Position numbers and translations under genes: made by a program. Below, one piece after another: positions 21,890-32,581 of a stretch of 64,000 nt of DNA (position 1 is its first letter; each line of letters opens with the position of its first letter). Where the stretch lies: assembly GCA_027405735.1 (NCBI GenBank), contig JAPEHQ010000021.1, positions 496,001-560,000 on the forward strand, read 5' to 3'. The notes under the pieces are model-generated. The model did not search any database and was not told the origin of the DNA. It saw nothing but the letters and a program-made list of their open reading frames with translations. The DNA is from Mucor racemosus (taxonomy: Eukaryota > Mucoromycota > Mucoromycetes > Mucorales > Mucoraceae).

Positions 21890-22125
21890 TCAGATTGGCG
21901 GCATTTATCATAAGGCGGGCTGATGATACATTTGATACTACTGTTGATGGAATAAGTCAATTTAATTTATGGAATTTTAATGCAAATACTGCGGAATCAT
22001 TTGTAGTAAGTACTTAAGTTTGTTCTAATAAAGGATTGAATAAATTGGCTTGGGACAAAGAGGATAAAAAGGCGGCAATAGGTTCCAGTGATGGTCATGT
22101 TTATGTTTATGATATTGGAGAGGTA
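21890..22125 (+). pseudogene. Captured fragment of a cytoplasmic dynein intermediate-chain gene
   Basis: Two plus-strand pieces read as WD40 sequence. One is DDTFDTTVDGISQFNLWNFN. The second is NKGLNKLAWDKEDKKAAIGS followed by SDGHVYVYDIGE, which resembles the last WD repeats of dynein intermediate chain (LNKLAWD-x-x-x-x-K-x-A-x-GSSDG-x-x-x-VYDIGE). Directly after YDIGE comes GTAAGG, a normal donor site, so the fragment came from genomic DNA with introns, not from cDNA. The frame between the two pieces is broken and nothing else of the gene is here. Not functional. Confidence 0.7.
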
Positions 22126-23258
22126 AGGCTAAAACTTAATGTAAATTATCTCTAGCGTATTAATTATCAAGTAATACTATATTGTCATCAACTAAAGTAC
22201 CATACAGTATTAACATTTATAAAGATTTACAGTAATTAGCGTGAACCAAGTGGATACAGCATCATAAATTCTTGAAAAAGTTTTCAATATTATAAAATCT
22301 CTTATTTTTAATACTTACAAGGCTTATAAGCGGAATATTAATTTAGAAAATTATTTTTGTTCAGATCATCAATTTTGACATTTTTTAATTTTTTTTTTCT
22401 GATTTTGCAAATCTAGAATTAATTATATTACCAACTATAAAAACAAAAAATATACACATATGCAAAATTTAGCACTCTATTTGTTCAATCAAAAATAACA
22501 AACATTTTCATTGCAAAATATTACATGAAAATCCTTTAATCAAAAAACCGTTTTTGGGACAAAACTGCAAATTTTCATTACTTAATATTTAATATTAAGC
22601 TTTTATAAAATGTGTATTAGCTATGGCTACAATTTTCTCTCACAATATAGTATATTTAAACGTTGATTTTGGTATCAAAATTTAATTTTTCTATTTTTTG
22701 ATCAAAATCATGTGTGTTGGTAAGGATAAAATGAGCCCCGAAAATGTCCGCTACAAAAACTGAATTTTCAGACCGTACATGGTTAAATATAAGAGAAGTA
22801 AAAAAAAAACGCACTTTCATTTAAAGCTTAGATATATACCATAGTATAAGAGACTTAGTCGTTCGATTGTGCTATGCTCAATTATGGCGTCGCTCTACGG
22901 GCTCGCTTTTGCAATTTTTTAATGAATGTATGATATGACAGACAGTTTTTCTAGTAGAAAAATGTATGTTTCTATGATGATAGCAGATATTACCTATTTT
23001 GTTTAGTTTATGGGTTGATGCACTGTAATTCTGCTTTTACATTGGCTGAAATGTGCAATTTAGAAGGGTTTTAATTGCGCTAAATAATTTAAAGCCTTGC
23101 AAATTCTTTTCTACGTGTGTTGTTTCTCTCTTTTTGTTTTCATATTCTTCCAAGGATATTATTCACCGTTTGATAAGGCATATCAGACTATCAAGCTGAT
23201 ATTCTTTTCTTTTATCATAATACGCATGCTAACATAAGGGACTAATTTTTTAATATAG
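22065..23258 (+). repeat. Dispersed repeat family B, copy 2 (right arm of the inverted repeat)
   Basis: Plus-strand copy that begins with the dynein fragment (GGCAATAGGTTCCAGTGATG), continues through AAATCTCTTATTTTTAATAC and the GTGTGTTGGTAAGGATAAAA block, and stops abruptly at about 23258, where copy 3 continues for 600 bp more. The break point leads straight into an inverted copy of 21655-21957. Confidence 0.85.
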
Positions 23259-23261
23259 GTA

Positions 23262-23575
23262 ACTTGTTCCATCAACAGTAATATCAAATGTATCATCAGT
23301 CCGCCTTATGATAAATGCCGCCAATCTGAAATCAGAAGCATCCCATTGTTATTGTTATACAGCTATGAAAAGCTTAATTTTAATAATAAGGCAACAATTA
23401 AATAAAAGACAAAATGATACTAATCGCGTATGGTGAGTATTCAACATCTAGTTGAGTTTAATGAAAAATGCTTTTGAACCCTTTTGAAAATCCTGAAGCA
23501 AACACAACATCTTGGTTCTGTAATATCTATCCATCAAAATTTTGCGATTTTGACCACACAATGATGAAAGCACCT
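23262..23575 (-). repeat. Inverted copy of 21655-21957 including a dynein piece
   Basis: The reverse complement matches the spacer of the large inverted repeat: for example ATAAATGCCGCCAATCTGAA at 23310 against TTCAGATTGGCGGCATTTAT at 21890. Identity is lower (several substitutions and small gaps) than between the B arms, so this duplication is older or from another copy. Confidence 0.8.
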
Positions 23576-23736
23576 TTTATCAATCTTGACCTCGTTTTAC
23601 ATTGAGTATCAGTTTTTTACCAGTTGTATTTTCTCTGATTCATTAATATTCGGTCATGCTGAACGATAGTATATTAAATTACAATTTACTAGCATACTGT
23701 TGGTAGTTTTTTGTTATTACTTTAAAAACTTGATCC

Positions 23737-25050
<1,314 letters not shown>

Positions 25051-25054
25051 GAAT

Positions 25055-25230
25055 GACAAGCTTAACGGGTAGCGCATGCGCTACAAATTGAGTGCGACAC
25101 ACATATTCGTGAGTTCAAACCCGCCAAAGGGGAAGCCCTTTGGTATTAGGATATGAATTTCGAAAGAGAATCTCCAATGACCTTGCTTCTCATCGAATAT
25201 GATCCTCCTCTTTTTTTCTTAGTAAGCTTT
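25055..25230 (+). repeat. tRNA-derived SINE-like element 2
   Basis: The head reads GCTTAACGGGTAGCGCATGC (tRNA-like 5' end with an A-box-like GGTAGCGCATG), and about 40 bases later GTGAGTTCAAACCCGCC, a good B box (GAGTTCAAACCC) with pairing flanks GTG.../...CGC. A short unrelated body follows, ending in a T-run and CTTAG near 25225. The anticodon region cannot fold properly, so it is not a tRNA gene. The head differs from SINE-like head 1, so the two derive from different tRNAs. Confidence 0.6.
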
Positions 25231-25329
25231 GCATGTGTCTAGCAAATTGTTTCCTTTTTCGTTAATGCATATGATATGCATACTAGTAAATTTGGCTGGC
25301 AAATCCCGGCTCGACACCAAAACTATAAG

Positions 25330-25420
25330 CATCCATGGGCCATTGTACGTTCAGCCAGTTTGAGCAACAAGTTGGTTACCTGCTACTTACACCTACCAAG
25401 GTCAGCAAGCCCACCATCAG
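25330..25420 (-). repeat. Dispersed repeat family F, copy 2
   Basis: Reverse complement of 771-860; the shared core contains GGTAACCAACTTGTT. It lies immediately beside family D copy 1, so the two may be parts of one larger element. Confidence 0.5.
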
Positions 25421-25429
25421 TTCTTTAAC

Positions 25430-25870
25430 TGTATAATAAAAACAAGATATCGTTAATTTAGATATAAAAGTATGGCGTTTTATATTGATGTGGCATTGAG
25501 ATCCTGAGGTGTAACTTAAGGCATTATTGAACCATTAGATCTGTTTGATAGTAATCTAAGGATTGAAATGGATCAAGCATAATTTAACCGTTCTTGCAGA
25601 GCTTGTGAATTACCTTGTTTCAATGCTGCGCTAAATGTGCTTCGATATTGATTTGATAGCTACTTGATTAATTGACCGCTAGGATGAAATAATATGGCAT
25701 CATAATTGAGGTTCAAGCGTTCTTGGTAATCATTGGATTGAACTTAGTACGCTAGGAGCTTTTTATATCGGATATCAAAACTTTGTACTTCAACAAATGT
25801 CGTAATCAATAGATTGTAAGATGAATTGATACTGTAGAAGGTGATAACATATGATACTTGGTGGCATACA
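25430..25870 (-). repeat. Dispersed repeat family D, copy 1 (possible solo LTR)
   Basis: Reverse complement aligns with 47770-48150: both contain ATCACCTTCTACAGTATCAA, a block with CTTGGACCTCAATTA / CTTGAACCTCAATTA, AGATTACTATCAAACAG, and end in AACGATATCTTGTTTTTATT. Copy 1 carries about 100 bp not in copy 2. A TATA-like AATATAAAA near the 3' end is consistent with an LTR, but TG/CA ends and a target duplication are not seen. Confidence 0.6.
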
Positions 25871-26234
25871 ATATAGTATATGGTTCATATTTTTGCCAAT
25901 GGTCTCTCTTCCAAAAAAAAGCCGAACAATCTCCGGGAGCGGCCATCTAATAATATTTTTAAGCTTTAAATTTTTAGAAAAAATTACCGGACAGCCCGGA
26001 CGCGGTTGTTTAAATATACCAAGCAGCTATAAGATGCAGGTATCGAAATTTCATACAAAAATTAAGGTTCGACTGTATTGTTATTAATTATTCAAAGGCT
26101 TACTTTAAGTAAAGCATAAATACAACCTACAACATTATTAGCCTAATAACGGATTTAACTTGAAAAGTATCAAATGATATAACTGGATTCAAAAAAGTCC
26201 ATAAGATTACAAATTTAAAGGATTTATATATAAA
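25871..26234. other. Intergenic stretch, nothing recognised
   Basis: About 360 bp, AT-rich, with one GC-richer patch near 25920-26010. No gene or repeat match found. Confidence 0.35.
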
Positions 26235-26705
26235 GGCCTACTACGGCCGATCTCTGCTGCGCAAGATAATTTTGTTGTGCCCAGGTGGGCGGCACAGTAT
26301 AGCCTGATGAATTGTTGCGCCCACTGAATAATAGTTAAAAAGGTAACAAGATGCACATGGGCACAACAAAAGAAACTGCACACGAGCATAACGAAAAGCC
26401 TGTATGTGTAGAATTATAGATTTTGTCCGTGTGCATGACATTAATCCCATGTGTGCATAATAGTAGAACTGCCCATAAGCATATCATTATTTTTATTTGT
26501 GCATGATAATAAAATCTGACCATGAACATAATGAGCTGATCTTATGGCCACAAATTGGTTTTTACATGAGCATCGTGCCGTTCTCAAAATTCCATTGCAT
26601 TTTTTACTGGAATGGGTTTTTAAATTACATTTGATTTTATTAATAGAGATCATAGACAATACTACAATTTAATACATTGTTGATGTAGAGCAATACATAC
26701 AAGAA
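26235..26705 (-). repeat. Dispersed repeat family C, copy 1, with ~24-bp degenerate array
   Basis: Reverse complement aligns with 42870-43315. Within it the word G-x-GCATAAY recurs every 22-25 bp (GGGCACAAC, GAGCATAAC, GTGCATGAC, GTGCATAAT, and so on over about 26355-26540). It is bounded by GGCCGATCTCTGC at one end and TGTAGAGCAATACATAC at the other. No protein is encoded. Confidence 0.75.
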
Positions 26706-26929
26706 GAGCCAATATACTGTACATCCAGAGGATGTATTTATATACTTTTCATTATAACTACTACACATAATTACTATCTAAGAACATTACACTAATTTAC
26801 TAAGACGCATGTGAATCAACGTGAACACCTGTTGGTTTACTGTATATAATACCGAATATTGACTGCGAGCTTGAATGTGCGACCTAGGATATAATATTGA
26901 CATAACATTTATTGTACAGTTGAAGAACT
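26706..26929. other. Short spacer between repeat copies
   Basis: AT-rich, no gene or known repeat seen. Confidence 0.35.
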
Positions 26930-27002
26930 GATTCATTACTCATTCTTTTTTAATTGTATTCTTTTTTAAGTATCGTTCATCAAACATGAAAGTATAGGAC
27001 AC

Positions 27003-27243
27003 AACAGTGAGAGTTATTGGGAAATAGATCTTATTTTTATAAAGAAGAGAAAAGTAATAAAGAGACTAGGTAGTGATTCAATCACGGAGAACGTAGGGTC
27101 TTTATTATGAATTATGAAATAAAAAGGGAACCAAGAACTTTTAGGTCTCGGTTCCTGAAGATATTTATACTACAATTTCTATTAAATGTCAGTTCTTCTA
27201 ATAGGAATTGAAACTAAATAAAAGGGCGAAAACCGACAAACAG
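27003..27243. mobile_element. Solo LTR 1 (231 bp) with 5-bp target duplication
   Basis: LTR 27008-27238 begins TGAGAG and ends CCGACA, flanked by AACAG at 27003-27007 and 27239-27243. In family A copy 4 the same place reads ACACAACAGGTGGTTTT with no insert, so the left and right edges are confirmed. Size, TG...CA ends and 5-bp duplication fit a Ty3- or Ty1-type LTR left by recombination. No internal region exists. Confidence 0.9.
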
Positions 27244-27631
27244 GTGGTTTTATTGGACAGAAATATCATGTTTTGCTGGTGGTTTTTTCAATTTACAGTG
27301 ATCTGTAAAAGTAGAAATATAAACTTTTATGCAGGATATATTTAAATCTACTATCATCATGTATAATTGAAGATTAATTGGATCAATATTCACAAGGATA
27401 GAATTTTTTTTCTTTGTTTTCTGCAGTTGCAAGTATTAGTTTCTTATTTTGTAAAACTTAAAACTCATTATCCAAGGCTTAATTTCTGTATTCACTAGAT
27501 AGATCTAATTGATTGCTATTCTGTATATTTTGTTCTAGCAAAAAATATTGATTTTTTGTTGAGATAACCAAAATAATAGTTCTTATCACAGCTTGAAGTC
27601 TATCATACCGGGGCTCCAAAATTTATTTGTT

Positions 27632-28073
27632 GAAATTGTGGAACAGGTAGAGATATTCACGGAAAAAATGTATAAAAAAACAATAGGAATTCGACTAGAT
27701 AACGTTAGGCTTTTATTATCAAGTAGAACTTAATTGACTCTTCTTTGAAAGGATGATGTCCTTCTATTTATACACAATTTCTAATCTATATTATAAATCA
27801 ATGAGAACAAATAGGAACATGCCATTTCCATAATCTACCCGATATCTTTAGGTCCTGATTTTATCATGAATGAAATCAGGCCATATTGAATAATGGTGTA
27901 TTTATGATTCAGGTCAATAATTATAATTTGCTAGGATCCACATCTCGGTTATAAGATTACTTGCTGTATCAATCAGACATGTCAAATCAAAGTGATTCCT
28001 GATTTATCCCAGCGGTAATTCAAGTTAGACACCAGATGAAATGGAGATCTAAATGGATGTAATCCACAGAAAT
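27632..28073. mobile_element. Solo LTR 2 (432 bp) with 5-bp target duplication
   Basis: LTR 27637-28068 begins TGTGGA and ends TCCACA, a perfect 6-bp inverted terminus, flanked by GAAAT at 27632-27636 and 28069-28073. Family A copies 2 and 4 read TTGTTGAAATGAACGAAAAA across the empty site. It is unrelated in sequence to solo LTR 1 and to the LTRs of the intact element. Confidence 0.93.
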
Positions 28074-28990
28074 GAACGAAAAATGGTTCAAAAAAACAAA
28101 ATCGTTTAATGGCTGATGAGCTGCAAAGTAAGTCAACCTAGCGTATTAAATAGTTCTTGTACAGTTTTAGATTATGTATCTATCCAAGGAAAAACCAAAC
28201 AAACATTTCACATTAAATTTGGCATAAAATGCAATTGAAATTTTGGAGGTTTTTTGAAGATACTCATCACTTTTGATAAATATAATTAAAACCTAAGTAA
28301 TGGAAAGGATGCGCAAAAAAAGTATCTATCGATCGAGCTACTTTGGAATCTTCTAGCTGCATTTTACGTAGAGAAAACAAGATTTGTGTCCAATTTTTTT
28401 TCAGATTCAGAATTTGGGACGAGGGTACACAAGGGAAAAAGGAGACTAGAAATGAAGGTATACTTTTGTACACATTTTTGAGGATATCTCCACGAAAAAT
28501 CATTATTTTGAAAAACTCTAAATTGGGTCCGAGAGAACTTAACGAGCTTTATGACATGAATGCAAAAAAAATGTTGCTCAATTTAGCCAATATTTTGAAA
28601 CCTACTATAGAAATGTCAAAAAAATGAAAAAAAATAAAAGTGCTCAGAATTTTTTCATATTCAAATATGTTATAGAGCATTTTAAAACAAGTAGGTTTCA
28701 TTATTAAAAAGTGTTAGTATAGCTTAATTGTTTCTAGAGATATGAAGCCTCAAAGTTTTCAATTCTTTAGCAGTGAAATACGCGTAAAAAATCTGAAACA
28801 TTAGCGCTGAAAAATTAATACGAATTGTAAAAAATAGGATATTTCTGGATACTTGTTTTTGAATTAAAGCTGAACATCTCAAGTACATTGGCATATAATT
28901 TTTCCTTGTTGTTATTTAGTGAAAAAAAAAGTAGAGCAGGGATGAAAAATTGGACCCAGTTTTTAAAGAAAAAGCAATACATTTCATTTT

Positions 28991-30137
28991 TCTACGTGCA
29001 AATCATTTGAGAAAGCAGCTAAAATAATACCATGCAATCTGTTCCAGTATATGGGTGGAAACCTGAGCTCGATTGGCTCACCAGGAGAACTAAAATAACG
29101 AGCCTCGCTGGATAGATTAAAATTCTATTTGGTTTAAGTACGACTTTAAAAGCCAAATAGTAGATTTCATAATATTTTATTGCGTAGAAAAATGATGTGA
29201 TAACCAAATAGCATATAGAACACTTATATTCGGCTAAAAGTGCCCCTGCTATGAGAAGTGATCAAGATTTTTTATTCCTTGAAGTTTTATAAGCGGTAGC
29301 ACATGTATTCCAAGCTATCGCCCCTCGAATATCCCATCTTTGAAAAATTGACTGTAGCCCTAGAATGCAGTGAGTAAAATTTGAAATAACTAGGGTTATA
29401 CTGTATTTTCACACGTCAGGTATGTTATAATATTTTTTTTTGTAATTATCACTGATAATAGACCTGACGTCTGATTATGTCTAATTAATAAGTTTCAATA
29501 GCCCTTTTTATCCTCAGAGATAAGCGATACCTTTTGGTTTAACGGCTAGTAAATATATTTCAAGTTCGGATATTATAAATTACATGCAATATTTAGAATA
29601 TTCTAAGATAGATAAAGAAGATTTTGATACTCAAATACTTCATTTTCAAAGCATGGTCAGTTTATTTTATTTGTTTAATGTTTCTTCATGTATGACGTTT
29701 TTGGTATCAGTTGAATAAGGCAAAATTCGATTGCTACTATCATTGTCGTACAAGTTTACTTTTTTATATAATGGAAATTAGAATTAAAATATATTTAATT
29801 AAACAAACCTATTCGAAAATTATTTGCACAAAAAGGTATGCAACAAATGCAAATAAAATTTTTCACTTAAATACCCTATAAAATCCATATCAGCCGTGTT
29901 TACAAGAAAATGCTTATGGAAAATCTTGCTAATGAGTAAACAAGAAACCTTTACTCTAAAAGAGGAAAAGCATAAATATCGAAAGGAAAAAAGATCGACA
30001 ACTGACTGGGGATTGATGCTTTCCGTTAGATCTCCGCATTATTATTAAGCTCTCTTGTTAGAAACATGCATTCTTCTCCTTCTTTCTTCTGTAGAATATC
30101 AAAACATATATATATATATATATATAAATATATAAAA
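28991..30137. other. Intergenic region upstream of the alkaline phosphatase gene
   Basis: About 1.1 kb with no supported gene. A (TA)n run at 30104-30125 lies close to the PHO8 start codon. A GC-richer patch at 29040-29110 has no match in the window. Confidence 0.45.
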
Positions 30138-32179
30138 ATGAGCGAGCCGCTTTTAAATTCAAATCAAACCTCTCGATCTTCTGCAGAGGATGATCAAGAT
30201 TATATCGAAGATATATCATTAGATAATAGCTGGGTTCCTAATGAAAAGAGACCTTCCTGTATGGTATGTTTATTTAAATATATATTTATCTTTTGATATA
30301 TAGATGTTAACGTATGATTAGCGTCGCTACCGTAAATGGATCATTACTGGTTGCACCGCTAGTGTATTATCAGTGATTGGTATAGCCATTGCAATGAGTT
30401 TTACAGGATCTGCAACAGAAATGATTGAGGAGGAAAACAGTAAAGATTCCTCTCAACCTTGGATTTACAGTAAAGTTTTATATTAATTTATCCCTTGAAT
30501 TTCAATTGATTTATTTTTTAATGTCTATCAGGCCAACAACCTACAAGATTTTTAAGTTCATCATCATCTTCACAAAAGCCCAAAAATGTGATCATGATGA
30601 TTAGTGATGGACTAGGCCCTGCTTCAGTTTCTTTTGCTAGAACTTATTATCAATATACAAAAAATCAACCTTATGACTACCAAATGCCTTTAGACAAAAT
30701 TCATGTTGGACAATCTAGAACGAGGAGTTCATCTACACTAGTAACAGATAGTGCTGCTGGTGCCACTGCATTTAGTTGCAATATGAAAACATATAACGGA
30801 GCAGTTGGAGGTATTTTTTTATAAATTAATACTATTTTAGTTTGTATGGATGTTCAATTTATTAAAATACAAATATTTCCTTGATATAGTGGGTCCTAAA
30901 AAGAATCCTTGTGGAACTGTGCTTGAATCTGCCAAGCATGCACAAGGAATGCTGACGGGATTGGTTGCAACATCTCGTATAACACATGCTACACCTGCAT
31001 CTTTCTCGGCTCACGTACAAGACCGCGATAACGAAAATGCGATTGCAAGACAACAAATAGGCGATAACCCATTAGGCAGGAGTGTAGATTTAATGTTTGG
31101 TGGTGGTTATTGCCACTTCCTACCAAAGTCTGAAAAAGGAGGTTGCAGGTCTGATTCTCGACATCTATTGGATGAAGCGGCATCAAAACATAACTGGACT
31201 ACGGTCATGTACAATAGCAAAGAGGCTTTCGAAGCTTTGCCTTCAGATGAAAGTGTATTACCTGCCATTAGTTTGTTTTCGTCGGATGTAAGTTATTGTT
31301 AAAATGTGCATATTGTTTCAGGTTTTAATCTAGTTTTTCCTTCTAGCATATGGATTATGAAATTGATAGAAATCCTGAAATTCAACCCAGTCTGACAGAA
31401 ATGTCAAAAAAAGCATTGGATATTTTATACAAGGCAACCGAAAATAAAGAAAAGGGATTCTTTTTAATGATTGAAGGTAGTAGAATTGATATGGCTGCTC
31501 ACTCGTAAGTGAATATCATACCTACATTAGGAACATTTATTTAATATGATTTATAGGAATGATGCTGCAACACACGTACATGAGATCTTGGAATATCAGA
31601 ATACCATTGAATTGGTTACAAAATATGTGGATGAACATCCCGATACAATTATGATTTCAACCAGTGATCATGAAACTGGCGGTTTATCTTTAGCTAGACA
31701 AGTGACCAAAGCATATCCTGAATACCTTTGGTATCCAGATGTTTTGACTAAGGTTAAGAGTTCAACAATAAGCCTTGAGGGTTTAATCAAGAAGCAATCC
31801 CCTTTGACAAGAGAATTTATAGTCGATATAATTCTCAAAGAAAATCTCGGCATTACAGATGCAACAGAAAAGGAAATTAAGCAATTGATGAAAAAGAACA
31901 ATTTAGATAAATATTTGGCAGATATGGTATCAATCCGAGCTCAACTAGGCGTAAGTGTTATTAATTGCTTTTTTACATTTACTTGGATTAACATTTCTTT
32001 TTTTTTAAAAAAAAAAGTGGGCAACACATGGTCATAGTGGTGTTGATGTAAATTTATATGCCTATGGAAGTGGTTCTGAATACTTGATCGGAAGCCACGA
32101 GAATACTCAAGTTGGTGAATTTATAACAAAAGTACTTGGTTTGAATCTAACTGAAGTAACAACAAAACTTAATCTGTAA
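30138..32179 (+). CDS. PHO8: Vacuolar-type repressible alkaline phosphatase (Pho8 family)
   Basis: Seven exons (30138-30263, 30322-30469, 30532-30810, 30890-31287, 31347-31504, 31557-31950, 32018-32179) join in frame to 554 residues. The family removes phosphate from many substrates in the vacuole lumen. Layout matches a type II membrane protein: a short hydrophilic N-terminus, one membrane segment at about 47-70 (IITGCTASVLSVIGIAIAM), then the luminal enzyme. Metal-binding Asp117 lies in MMISDGLG, and the nucleophile Ser165 in TDSAAGATAF; later come MIEGSRIDMAAHSND and STSDHETGG, and WATHGHSGVDVN, carrying the remaining metal ligands. All catalytic motifs are intact. The 3' end has an alternative: a GTAAGT donor inside the last codons could splice to 32268 and end LPR a few residues later. 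The last acceptor (A-run then AG) is unusual. Confidence 0.96.
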
Positions 32180-32581
32180 GTAAAGCCATTACTTCTCGTG
32201 ATATATATTGTACTAAACAAGAATTTATCAGTGATAATCCATCATTTCATGTCAATAATTTAACAGGCCAAGATAAATTAGAATACAATGATGACCTTCA
32301 ACATTATCATTTTGTACCATCCAACTTGAAGCATCAAGAGCTTTAATAATTATATATTTGTAAATAAAAAAAATTATTATATTATAAAAAGTTATCAGAA
32401 TATCCTGATGATATAAATTGCTTTGAAGGATTTTTACTACGTAAATTTGCATAATAAATTTGTGCATATTTAGGTTGAAATTGCCTACCGTGATTTCCTA
32501 AAATTTTCTGCTCCCCTCAAATATTTTTTTTTTTGCAAAACATCAAAATCGTTTCTCTTTATTCATATATAATAGGTACAA
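32180..32581. other. Spacer between PHO8 and AAR2
   Basis: About 400 bp holding the PHO8 3' end and the AAR2 promoter. Both genes are on the plus strand. AT-rich with T-runs; nothing else seen. Confidence 0.5.

Larger units (their letters stand above)
20632..23258. repeat. Large near-perfect inverted repeat (1-kb arms, ~0.6-kb spacer)
   Basis: Arms 20632-21643 and 22241-23258 are reverse complements with only a handful of mismatches seen by eye (for example TTGAGCAAATAGAG on the left against a GTT/ATC variant on the right near 22480). The spacer, 21644-22240, carries fragments of a dynein intermediate-chain gene. Transcription through the locus would give a long hairpin RNA. Confidence 0.9.
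26930..28990 (+). repeat. Dispersed repeat family A, copy 3, with two solo LTR insertions
   Basis: Aligns with 48130-49530 from a CTGATTCATTACTCATTC start to a GGGACCCAGTTTT-like 3' portion. It is interrupted by insertions at 27008-27238 and 27637-28068. Copy 4 at 48130-49745 and copy 2 show the empty sites, which makes the insertion edges exact. Confidence 0.85.

Noticed and set aside
25055..25140. Functional tRNA gene
   Set aside because: B box is good but acceptor and anticodon stems do not form.
26355..26540. CRISPR-like array in family C
   Set aside because: Repeats are degenerate with no unique spacers of constant size, and this is a eukaryotic genome.
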